From Flavicella sp049625305 (GTDB lineage: Bacteria > Bacteroidota > Bacteroidia > Flavobacteriales > Flavobacteriaceae), in assembly GCA_049625305.1 (NCBI GenBank), contig JBMZVD010000001.1:1-64000 (forward strand): a stretch of 64,000 bases of DNA. The letters run 5' to 3'. The notes beneath the pieces were generated by a model, which searched no databases, was not told where the DNA came from, and saw nothing but the letters and a program-made list of their open reading frames with translations. Made by a program: the position numbers and the translations under genes. Positions 1 through 7,025 of this stretch are shown piece by piece; position 1 is the stretch's first letter, and each line of letters starts with the position of its first letter.

Positions 1-138
1 TTCCTTCAAATTCATTTGTTTTTAGGAAAAAGAAAAAGATTGTACATATTCACACTTATTAATTACCATTTAATTAATCAAAACACATTTTTCAAACGTT
101 AAAAAAAGATTTTTTACGGTTAAATTGATATTATTCAT

Positions 139-158
139 TAATTTTGTTTAAATAAACA
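139..158 (+). promoter_or_regulatory. Promoter -7 box and inverted repeat upstream of the MerR/CarH-like gene
   Basis: TAATTTTG at 139-146 matches the Bacteroidota -7 consensus TAnnTTTG and lies 21 bases before the ATG at 168. No TTG at the usual 17-23 base spacing is visible, so the -33 half is weak. Overlapping its end is the inverted repeat TGTTTA (145-150), AA, TAAACA (153-158). The ten bases TTTTGTTTAA (142-151) recur at 1070-1079 in front of crtI, which suggests a shared operator. The promoter call is by consensus; the operator is inference. Confidence 0.5.
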
Positions 159-167
159 CTTACTTTA

Positions 168-1058
168 ATGAACAATATCAAAAATACGTTCTCCATTCAC
201 GACTTTGAGTTACTGACTGGTATCAAAGCGCATACAATTCGTATATGGGAAAAAAGATATGCAGTTCTCAACCCCAGTAGGCAAAACAGAAATATTCGTT
301 ATTACAATTTAAATGATTTACAAAAAATTTTAAATCTCAGCTTGCTTTACAACCAAGGATTTAAGATTTCTAAAATTGCTAAGTTAACTGACGAAGAATT
401 ACACAAAACTGTTAGTGAAACTCACCTTAAAGACATATCACATAATCACGTTATCAATAATATGATTGTTGCGATGTATACCTATGACGAAGCTAAGTTT
501 GAAGCGAATTACAAACTTCAAATTGAAAAGATGTCATTCAAGGAGCTTTTTATTAACACTTTCATACCTTTATTTGAACACATAGGTATTTTATGGCAAA
601 CTGACTCACTGAAACCGGCTAATGAGCACTTTATATCCAATCTGATAACTCAAAAAATAATTTTGAATATCGCCACATTGGAGGTAAAAAAAACTAGTGG
701 TCCAGTAAATATAATATTTTTACCTGAACAAGAAATTCATGAAATTGGATTATTATTCTTATATTATGATTTGAAATTGCGTCAGAAAAATGTAATCTAT
801 TTAGGACAGAGTATTCCTTTTGATAATTTGTTAGATCTAAACGATCAATTCGACAATATCAACTGGATCAGTTCTTTCACAATAGACAAACCAAAAGATG
901 CCAAGGAGAAGATTTTTAAACAATACAATGAGTTACTCGACAACAACCAAAACACATTCCAATTAATAGGTCATATTTGGAGTGAATATGCCAAGACAAA
1001 TAAGAATAATCGCTTGTTTTTAGTTGACAACATAAGAGATATTATTCCTTTATTGTAA
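168..1058 (+). CDS. MerR-family regulator, CarH/LitR-like B12-dependent photoreceptor
   Basis: A 296-aa predicted DNA-binding repressor of carotenoid genes. Residues 7-78 form a MerR winged helix. Residues about 90-165 align with the helical cap of CarH, where W143 and E153-H154 give the W-x9-EH signature that contacts the upper face of adenosylcobalamin. Residues about 178-290 look like a B12-binding Rossmann domain: E189-x-H191-x-x-G194 matches the ExHxxG motif, and S236 follows G194 by exactly 41 intervening residues, as in the family pattern. The usual terminal GG is only G268-H269. It sits directly upstream of the crt operon in the same direction, as CarH/LitR genes often do. In characterised CarH, AdoCbl-bound tetramers repress in the dark and light breaks them. 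That this protein binds B12 is inferred from motifs, not shown. Confidence 0.87.
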   Translation: MNNIKNTFSIHDFELLTGIKAHTIRIWEKRYAVLNPSRQNRNIRYYNLNDLQKILNLSLLYNQGFKISKIAKLTDEELHKTVSETHLKDISHNHVINNMIVAMYTYDEAKFEANYKLQIEKMSFKELFINTFIPLFEHIGILWQTDSLKPANEHFISNLITQKIILNIATLEVKKTSGPVNIIFLPEQEIHEIGLLFLYYDLKLRQKNVIYLGQSIPFDNLLDLNDQFDNINWISSFTIDKPKDAKEKIFKQYNELLDNNQNTFQLIGHIWSEYAKTNKNNRLFLVDNIRDIIPLL

Positions 1059-1065
1059 GAATTGT

Positions 1066-1101
1066 TTGTTTTTGTTTAACTAATTGTTACTTTTGTTAAA
1101 C
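1066..1101 (+). promoter_or_regulatory. Promoter and candidate operator of the crt operon
   Basis: TTG at 1066-1068, a 19-base spacer and TACTTTTG at 1088-1095 match the Bacteroidota consensus TTG-N17-23-TAnnTTTG fully. The inverted repeat GTTTAAC (1074-1080), N14, GTTAAAC (1095-1101) straddles the spacer and -7 box, which is where a repressor would block RNA polymerase. The -7 box ends only 6 bases before the crtI ATG, so the transcript would be nearly leaderless. Assignment to the MerR/CarH-like regulator is inference from position and the motif shared with 142-151. Confidence 0.65.
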
Positions 1102-2568
1102 ATGAAAAAAACTATACATATTTTAGGCTCTGGATTTTCCTCTATAGCATCTGCGTGCTACTTAGCAAAAGCTGGTCATACAGTAACAATATTTGAAAAA
1201 AACAAAACCCTTGGCGGAAGAGCAAGGCAATATCGAAAAGACGGGTTTCTTTTTGACATGGGCCCCACTTGGTACTGGATGCCAGATGTTTTCGAAAAAT
1301 TCTTTGGGGACTTTGACAAAAAACCTTCAGATTTTTATCACCTACTTAAATTAGGCCCTGCATATCAAGTCTACTATGGAGTAAACGACTCCTTGACTAT
1401 ATCTTCAAAATTAGAAGAAATATACGAACTTTTTGAAGCTGAAGAAAAGGGAAGCTCTATCGCATTGAAGAAATTTCTCGCATCGGCCAAAGACAATTAT
1501 GAGGTCGCAGTAAAAGACTTGGTTTACAGACCTGGGGTATCGCCTTTAGAACTGATCAGTCCTCAAAGTGTTACAAAATTAAACCAATTATTTTTTGACA
1601 TACGCTCTATGGTTAAAAAGAAATTTAACAACCCAAGGTTGTTAAAAATTCTTGAATTTCCAGTATTGTTTTTGGGTGCCAAACCAGAAAACACACCTGC
1701 AATGTACAACTTTATGAACTGGGCCGACTTTGGACTTGGTACATGGCACCCTAAGGGTGGAATGTTTGAGGTTATCGAGGGAATGGTAGCGTTAGCTGAA
1801 TCTTTAGGAGTAACTTTTGTTACAGAATCTCCTGTCTCAAAAATAGAGGTAAATGATAAAGGTGAAGCTACAGGAATTCACACAAATGGAAGATTTCATG
1901 CCTCAGACATTGTATTGAGTGGTGCTGATTATCACCATACTGAAAAGTTAGTAGATGCAAAATACAGACAGTACTCTGAAAAATATTGGAGTAAGAAAAC
2001 TTTTGCACCCTCCGCTTTACTTTTTTATGTAGGACTTGACAAAAAGCTAAAAAACCTTTCCCACCATACTTTGTTTTTTGATGAGGAATTTGATTCTCAT
2101 GCTGAATATATATACGACAATCCTTCTTGGCCTAAAGATCCTTTATTTTATGCTAGTTTCCCAAGTATGACTGACGACGCATTTGCTCCAAAAGGAAAAG
2201 AAGCTGCTACTTTTTTAATACCTATCGCAGCAGGAATTGAAGACACTGAAGAGGAGAGAAAAAAATATTTTGATATTATTCTTACAAGATTGGAAAAACT
2301 GACAGGACAAAAGGTAAAAGAACATGTCTTATTTAGCGAATCATATTGTATCAATGATTTTGTTAAAGATTACAACTCTTACAAAGGTAATGCCTATGGA
2401 TTGGCAAACACATTGATGCAAACCGCTTTCCTGCGTCCTAAAATAAAAAGCAAAAAAGTTGTAAATTTATACTTCACAGGTCAATTGACAGTTCCTGGAC
2501 CAGGTGTTCCTCCTGCTCTTATTTCTGGAAAAATTGCTGCGGAATTAATCTTAAAAAAATTAAATTAA
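1102..2568 (+). CDS. crtI: Phytoene desaturase (CrtI)
   Basis: FAD-dependent desaturase and isomerase that converts phytoene to lycopene, peripheral at the membrane. The N-terminus carries the dinucleotide-binding motif GSGFSSIASACYLAKAG (from about residue 10), then FEKN and LGGRARQY, typical of CrtI-type desaturases. The C-terminus has the family signature YFTGQLTVPGPGVPPALISG. With the start at ATG 1102 the protein is 488 aa, normal for CrtI. An in-frame TTG at 1084 would add MLLLLN, but it lies upstream of the -7 box and is unlikely to be transcribed. The stop overlaps the crtB start by one base (TAATG), showing translational coupling. It is the first gene of the crt operon. Confidence 0.96.
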   Translation: MKKTIHILGSGFSSIASACYLAKAGHTVTIFEKNKTLGGRARQYRKDGFLFDMGPTWYWMPDVFEKFFGDFDKKPSDFYHLLKLGPAYQVYYGVNDSLTISSKLEEIYELFEAEEKGSSIALKKFLASAKDNYEVAVKDLVYRPGVSPLELISPQSVTKLNQLFFDIRSMVKKKFNNPRLLKILEFPVLFLGAKPENTPAMYNFMNWADFGLGTWHPKGGMFEVIEGMVALAESLGVTFVTESPVSKIEVNDKGEATGIHTNGRFHASDIVLSGADYHHTEKLVDAKYRQYSEKYWSKKTFAPSALLFYVGLDKKLKNLSHHTLFFDEEFDSHAEYIYDNPSWPKDPLFYASFPSMTDDAFAPKGKEAATFLIPIAAGIEDTEEERKKYFDIILTRLEKLTGQKVKEHVLFSESYCINDFVKDYNSYKGNAYGLANTLMQTAFLRPKIKSKKVVNLYFTGQLTVPGPGVPPALISGKIAAELILKKLN

Positions 2569-3407
2569 TGAAAGAATTATTTGACAAAATATCAAATGAC
2601 AGTGCTACATTAATTACAAAAAAATACAGTACTTCCTTTTCTATAGCTGTTCGTTTTTTGGCACCTAGTATCCGTCAGGCAATATATAACATATATGGCT
2701 TTGTAAGAGTTGCCGACGAAATTGTAGACAGTTTTGAAGGTTATCCAAAGGAAGAAATGCTCGATCGTTTTGAATCAGAGTACAGATTCGCAAAAACTCA
2801 TAAAATCAGCAGTAATCCTGTTATCAATGCCTTCCAAAGAACAGTTGAGAAATACAATATAGGAGAAGATTTAATCCAGGCTTTTTTGAAAAGTATGCGC
2901 GCAGATTTAACAAAAAAAACCTACAATACGCAAGATGAAATCGATGCATATATTTATGGATCTGCTGATGTAGTAGGTCTGATGTGCTTGAAAGTATTTG
3001 TCAATGGAGACCAAAAAGAATACAATAGATTAAAAGATGCTGCCATGAAACTAGGTTCTGCATTCCAAAAGGTGAATTTTATACGTGACTTTAAGCAAGA
3101 TTACGAGGACTTAAACAGAACATATTTCCCAAATACCGACACTGGAAACTTGACACCTGAAGAAAAAAATGAAATCATAGCAGAAATTAAAGAAGATTTT
3201 AAAATTGCCTATAAGGGAATTATTGAGTTACCTAAAGAAGCGAGATTTGGAGTATATTTGGCTTATCGATACTTTTCTAAACTATTAAAAAAAATTGACA
3301 AGGTTCCAGCTAGTACGCTTCGTCAAAAGAGAATTCGAGTATCAAATTCATCCAAAACCTATTTATTATTCAAATCTTACGTTAGGTATCAATTTAATAT
3401 TGTTTAA
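2568..3407 (+). CDS. crtB: Phytoene synthase (CrtB)
   Basis: Head-to-head condensation of two GGPP to phytoene, the committed carotenoid step. The 279-aa protein is a trans-isoprenyl diphosphate synthase of the squalene/phytoene synthase family. The first Asp-rich motif DEIVD lies near residue 50 and the second, NFIRDFKQDYEDLNRTYFP, near residue 170; both are the Mg2+-diphosphate binding sites. The start overlaps the crtI stop by one base. No GGPP synthase (crtE) is in the window, so the substrate must come from an unlinked gene. Confidence 0.95.
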   Translation: MKELFDKISNDSATLITKKYSTSFSIAVRFLAPSIRQAIYNIYGFVRVADEIVDSFEGYPKEEMLDRFESEYRFAKTHKISSNPVINAFQRTVEKYNIGEDLIQAFLKSMRADLTKKTYNTQDEIDAYIYGSADVVGLMCLKVFVNGDQKEYNRLKDAAMKLGSAFQKVNFIRDFKQDYEDLNRTYFPNTDTGNLTPEEKNEIIAEIKEDFKIAYKGIIELPKEARFGVYLAYRYFSKLLKKIDKVPASTLRQKRIRVSNSSKTYLLFKSYVRYQFNIV

Positions 3408-3408
3408 A

Positions 3409-3840
3409 ATGATTTTTCTCTCTTTGTTTTTTAGTATTTTGATACCCAATCAATCTATAGATGAAGTTGTAGTGTCCTTTCACGAATTAGCAGATAGAGC
3501 GTCAGAAACTGAATTTATCAACACCTATAAAGATTCACAAAACCCCAACATATTGGGCTATGTATATGCTCTAGAAATGAAGCAATCCGAGTATAGCTTC
3601 AACCCCTATGTAAAAGTTAGAAATTTTATATTGGTTAAAAAAAAATTAAACCAATTGATATACAAAAACCCTAACAGTATACATCTTAGATACATTCGCT
3701 TATTATTACAAGAAAACACACCAAAATTTTTAGGATATAACGGATCGATAGAAGAGGATAAAAGATATTTGACTAAAATTTTATTAAAAAAAGACAACAA
3801 CAATTTGTCTCAGTACATCTACAAAAACACATCATTATGA
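3409..3840 (+). CDS. Small conserved-context protein inside the crt operon, unknown function
   Basis: A 143-aa protein that starts at ATG 3409, one base after the crtB stop, and whose end overlaps crtZ by four bases (ATGA), so it is clearly translated as part of the operon. The open frame extends back to 3295 inside crtB, but that part is a shadow. The first 15 residues (MIFLSLFFSILIPNQ) are hydrophobic, consistent with a signal peptide or membrane anchor. The rest is charged, with an Asn/Tyr/Lys-rich, probably helical region and no catalytic motif I recognise. Placement between crtB and crtZ suggests a role in pigment synthesis, assembly or localisation, but this rests on context only. Confidence 0.8.
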   Translation: MIFLSLFFSILIPNQSIDEVVVSFHELADRASETEFINTYKDSQNPNILGYVYALEMKQSEYSFNPYVKVRNFILVKKKLNQLIYKNPNSIHLRYIRLLLQENTPKFLGYNGSIEEDKRYLTKILLKKDNNNLSQYIYKNTSL

Positions 3841-4304
3841 CCATACTATTATATACAGCCATAACAGTTGTTACCTACTTATTGATGGAAGGCGCAACTT
3901 GGTGCATTCACAAATATGTGATGCACGGTTTTTTATGGTACCTACACGAAGATCATCACCAACCAAGATACCAACATGCTTTTGAAAAAAACGATGCATT
4001 TTTTGTCCTTGGAGCCATACCGAGTATTGTGCTATTTTATTACGGAACTTTCCCTGAGTTGAACTATATCTTTTTCATTGGATTGGGAATTCTTTTTTAT
4101 GGTATCACCTATTTTGTAATACACGACGTATTAATTCACAGAAGATTTAAATGGTTCAACAAAACCAAAAACCCATATTTGATTGGGCTTCGAAAAGCTC
4201 ACAAAGTTCACCACAAGCATTTGGGTAAAGAAGATGGTGAATGTTTTGGAATGTTGAACGTACCTAAAAAATACTTTAAAAGAAACTTTCAAAAGAAATC
4301 CTAA
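3837..4304 (+). CDS. crtZ: Beta-carotene hydroxylase (CrtZ)
   Basis: Non-haem di-iron membrane hydroxylase that adds 3- and 3'-OH to beta-carotene, giving zeaxanthin. The 155-aa protein belongs to the fatty-acid hydroxylase superfamily and shows the expected histidine clusters: HKYVMH (25-30), HEDHH (37-41), a later HDVLIH, and KAHKVHHKH near the C-terminus. Three to four hydrophobic segments separate them. The ATG overlaps the preceding stop (ATGA). No ketolase (crtW) is present nearby, so zeaxanthin is the expected end product of this operon. Confidence 0.94.
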   Translation: MTILLYTAITVVTYLLMEGATWCIHKYVMHGFLWYLHEDHHQPRYQHAFEKNDAFFVLGAIPSIVLFYYGTFPELNYIFFIGLGILFYGITYFVIHDVLIHRRFKWFNKTKNPYLIGLRKAHKVHHKHLGKEDGECFGMLNVPKKYFKRNFQKKS

Positions 4305-4306
4305 AG

Positions 4307-4996
4307 ATGACTCCCATCTATTTGTACACGCTCTTAGCGTCCTTAATTGTTCCCATGTTGTTCAGTATTTTCTGTATCGATTTCATCAAAAAATGGAAAT
4401 ACTTCAGTATCTCAACATTACTAGTAGCTTCAGTATTCTTAATCTGGGACGTGATTTTTACAGATCTTAGAGTTTGGGGGTTCAATCATGACTACTGTCT
4501 CGATGCCTATTTCTTAGGGCTTCCTTTAGAAGAATGGCTCTTTTTTACAATCATCCCTTTCTGTAGTCTTTTTACACATTTTTCAATATTTTATGCTTGG
4601 CCGAAGTTGCGCCTGGGAAGAAAAACCACATTATACATATCTATTTTACTACTTCTAACAGTTACTGTTGTACTATTTTTTAATTTCGGAAAAGCATATA
4701 CAACCGTAAACTATAGCTTTGTTTTGATAACGCTTGCAATAGGTTTGCTTTATGACCCGACTTTATTACAACAATTTTACATATCATTTTTAGTGATACT
4801 CGTACCCTTCTTTATCGTCAATGGAATCCTGACAGGAGCAATAACTCCAAATCCTATTGTTTGGTATGACAATACTGAAAACTTAGGCATTAGAATACAC
4901 ACTATCCCTGTCGAAGATATAGGTTACGCGTTTTCTATGTTGTTCTCAAACTTGATGATCTTTAACAAACTGAAGAATAACAAAATGAAATCCTAA
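4307..4996 (+). CDS. crtY: Lycopene beta-cyclase, fused CrtYc-YcrtYd type
   Basis: Membrane lycopene cyclase that converts lycopene to beta-carotene. The 229-aa protein has about six hydrophobic segments and two internal repeats, each carrying the acidic signature of heterodimeric-type cyclases: GLPLEEWLFF at 71-80 and IPVEDIGYAF at about 200-209. In actinobacteria the two halves are separate genes (crtYc and crtYd); here they are one chain, as is common in Bacteroidota. It starts two bases after crtZ ends. It is the last gene of the operon, followed by a hairpin terminator. Confidence 0.9.
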   Translation: MTPIYLYTLLASLIVPMLFSIFCIDFIKKWKYFSISTLLVASVFLIWDVIFTDLRVWGFNHDYCLDAYFLGLPLEEWLFFTIIPFCSLFTHFSIFYAWPKLRLGRKTTLYISILLLLTVTVVLFFNFGKAYTTVNYSFVLITLAIGLLYDPTLLQQFYISFLVILVPFFIVNGILTGAITPNPIVWYDNTENLGIRIHTIPVEDIGYAFSMLFSNLMIFNKLKNNKMKS

Positions 4997-5011
4997 GACA
5001 TCCCGAATTTG

Positions 5012-5049
5012 ACTCACTATTTTTTTTTTAGCCGGATAGTGAGTATTTT
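5012..5049 (+). terminator. Intrinsic terminator of the crt operon
   Basis: ACTCACTAT (5012-5020) pairs perfectly with ATAGTGAGT (5036-5044) across a 15-base loop rich in T and is followed by ATTTTT. It begins 15 bases after the crtY stop. Confidence 0.7.
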
Positions 5050-5075
5050 TAAGAAACACCTTAAAAACGTTTTCC

Positions 5076-6500
5076 ATGAAGATACTATTGACAGGAGTTA
5101 CAGGATACATCGGAAAAAGATTATTGCCTGTTCTTATTGAAAACGGACATCAAGTCGTTTGTTGCACTAGAGACATTAACAGGTTTAGTCCATCAAAAGC
5201 TATAGCGGCTAAAGTAGAAGTAATCCAATTAGATCTCACAGATACAAACACATTAAAAAACATTCCAAAAGACATCGATGCAGCCTACTATTTGGTGCAC
5301 TCAATGACAGCTTCTTTGAATTATCAAAAATTAGAACGGCTTTCAGCCATCAATTTTAGAGAAGCGGTTAAAGACACCAATTTAAAGCAAGTTATTTATT
5401 TGAGTGGTATTATTAATGAATCTGATCTATCTGAACATTTAAAATCTAGAAAAAATGTAGAAATCGAATTGAACAAAGGACATTACAGCCTTACAACACT
5501 TCGTGCAGGAATTATCATTGGTTCTGGAAGTGCTTCTTTTGAAATCATTCGAGATTTAGTTGAAAAGCTCCCACTAATGATCGCACCAAAATGGCTAAAT
5601 ACAAAATGCCAACCCATAGGCATCGCTGACGTGTTGCTATTCCTTACAAAATCATTGGGAAATAAAAGCACCTATGACCAAAATTTTGACATTGGAGGTC
5701 CAAACATATTATCCTACAAAAACATGTTACTCGGTTTTGCAAAGGAGAGAAACCTTAAACGCTGGATTTACACAATACCAGTAATGACTCCTAAACTATC
5801 TTCGTACTGGTTGTATTTTGTGACCTCTACTTCCTACCGTCTTGCCACAGCGCTTGTGCATAGCATGAAGGTAGAAGTTGTTTGTAGAAATACCGAATTA
5901 GAAGATGCTTTAGATATCAAACCCATCACTTACAATATGGCTATATCTCGTGCTTTTCGTAAAATTCAAGCAAATCAGATTGTATCGAGCTGGAAAGATG
6001 CCTATGCAAGCAGTGGCATGAGACGTAACATAACTGATTTTATCAGAGTGCCAGTTTTTGGGTGTTTTAAAGACCAACGAAAATCAAAGATTACTGACAG
6101 GGAAGCTTGTCTTCAAAGAATATGGAGTATTGGAGGTGAAACCGGTTGGTATTACGCAAATTGGCTCTGGAAACTTAGAGGTTTTCTAGACAAAACAGTT
6201 GGTGGGGTTGGGTTGCGTCGAGGACGCACAAGTATCAGTTCCCTTAATACAGGTGATGCTTTAGATTTTTGGAGGGTCTTGTATGCCAACAAAGAAGAAG
6301 GTAGACTACTCCTTTTTGCCGAAATGAAATTACCAGGAGAAGCCTGGTTGGAATTTAAAATAGAATCAGATCAATTGATACAAACCGCAACATTTAGACC
6401 TTTAGGTGTACTTGGAAGACTTTATTGGTACAGCGTATACCCTTTTCACGGCCCAATATTTAATGGTATGTTAGAAAAACTAGCCTATGGCACTACTTAA
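5076..6500 (+). CDS. SDR-family NAD(P)-binding protein with C-terminal DUF2867
   Basis: A 474-aa protein with an atypical/NmrA-like short-chain dehydrogenase N-terminus: TGVTGYIGKRLLPVL gives the GxxGxxG nucleotide-binding loop near residue 7, and YLVHSM and YLSGI follow. From about residue 320 it matches the layout of DUF2867 (GETGWYYANWLWKLRG, then a Trp-rich end). The substrate is unknown; such proteins are often annotated only as NAD(P)H-binding oxidoreductases. The gene follows the crt terminator by 26 bases and its last 14 bases overlap tspO in another frame, so the two are co-translated. Position beside the crt genes suggests pigment or redox/light physiology, as inference only. Confidence 0.88.
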   Translation: MKILLTGVTGYIGKRLLPVLIENGHQVVCCTRDINRFSPSKAIAAKVEVIQLDLTDTNTLKNIPKDIDAAYYLVHSMTASLNYQKLERLSAINFREAVKDTNLKQVIYLSGIINESDLSEHLKSRKNVEIELNKGHYSLTTLRAGIIIGSGSASFEIIRDLVEKLPLMIAPKWLNTKCQPIGIADVLLFLTKSLGNKSTYDQNFDIGGPNILSYKNMLLGFAKERNLKRWIYTIPVMTPKLSSYWLYFVTSTSYRLATALVHSMKVEVVCRNTELEDALDIKPITYNMAISRAFRKIQANQIVSSWKDAYASSGMRRNITDFIRVPVFGCFKDQRKSKITDREACLQRIWSIGGETGWYYANWLWKLRGFLDKTVGGVGLRRGRTSISSLNTGDALDFWRVLYANKEEGRLLLFAEMKLPGEAWLEFKIESDQLIQTATFRPLGVLGRLYWYSVYPFHGPIFNGMLEKLAYGTT

Positions 6501-6951
6501 AAAAATAATTGTATTTCTTTTCTTAAACTTCAGCGCGCTTGCAATCGGACTTTTACTCAGTGGTGAAGGAGCAAGCTCTGACTGGTATCAAAACCTTCAA
6601 AAAGCCCCTTGGACACCTCCAGGATGGGTTTTTGGTGCTGCTTGGACAAGTATTATGGTGGGCTTTTCTGTATTTATGAGCCTCCTACTGCACAGATCAA
6701 AAGAATACAAACAGATTTTACAGCTATTTACCATGCAATGGCTATTGAATATAGCATGGAATCCTATGTTTTTCTATTTCCATCAAGCTTGGGCTGGGTT
6801 GCTTGTGCTGGTACCGCTTACTGCCTTAGTAACCTATTTGGCATTTAGATATATAGCCATACTCAAAATAAATACACTGTGGATAAGTCCCTACCTGATT
6901 TGGTTGGGAATCGCTACCTCATTAAATGCTTATGTTGTACTCTACAATTAA
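6487..6951 (+). CDS. tspO: TspO/MBR family protein
   Basis: A five-helix membrane protein that binds tetrapyrroles and, in some members, degrades them in light. The 154 aa show the family landmarks: KAPWTPPGWVFG at 39-50, LNIAWNPMFF at 87-96 and a C-terminal PYLIWLGIATSLNAY. In Rhodobacter, TspO modulates pigment gene expression and lies beside crt genes, so its place downstream of a crt operon with a B12-type photoreceptor is meaningful. The start overlaps the DUF2867 gene by 14 bases. The exact role here is not known. Confidence 0.93.
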   Translation: MALLKKIIVFLFLNFSALAIGLLLSGEGASSDWYQNLQKAPWTPPGWVFGAAWTSIMVGFSVFMSLLLHRSKEYKQILQLFTMQWLLNIAWNPMFFYFHQAWAGLLVLVPLTALVTYLAFRYIAILKINTLWISPYLIWLGIATSLNAYVVLYN

Positions 6952-7001
6952 AACTTGCCAAACATCAAATCTACAGCACACAAGTACATGGATAGATTAT
7001 G

Positions 7002-7009
7002 TATCTTTG
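7002..7009 (+). promoter_or_regulatory. -7 promoter box of the radical SAM gene
   Basis: TATCTTTG followed by CA is a perfect TAnnTTTG box. It lies just downstream of an in-frame ATG at 6999, which therefore cannot be the start of the transcript made from this box. The next in-frame initiator is TTG at 7026. No well-spaced -33 TTG is seen. Confidence 0.5.
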
Positions 7010-7025
7010 CAAAAAACAATCTAGT

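Noticed and set aside
3295..3408. Upstream extension of the small crt-operon gene
   Set aside because: It runs out of frame inside crtB and precedes the ATG at 3409 that lies one base after the crtB stop; the extension has no signal-like N-terminus.
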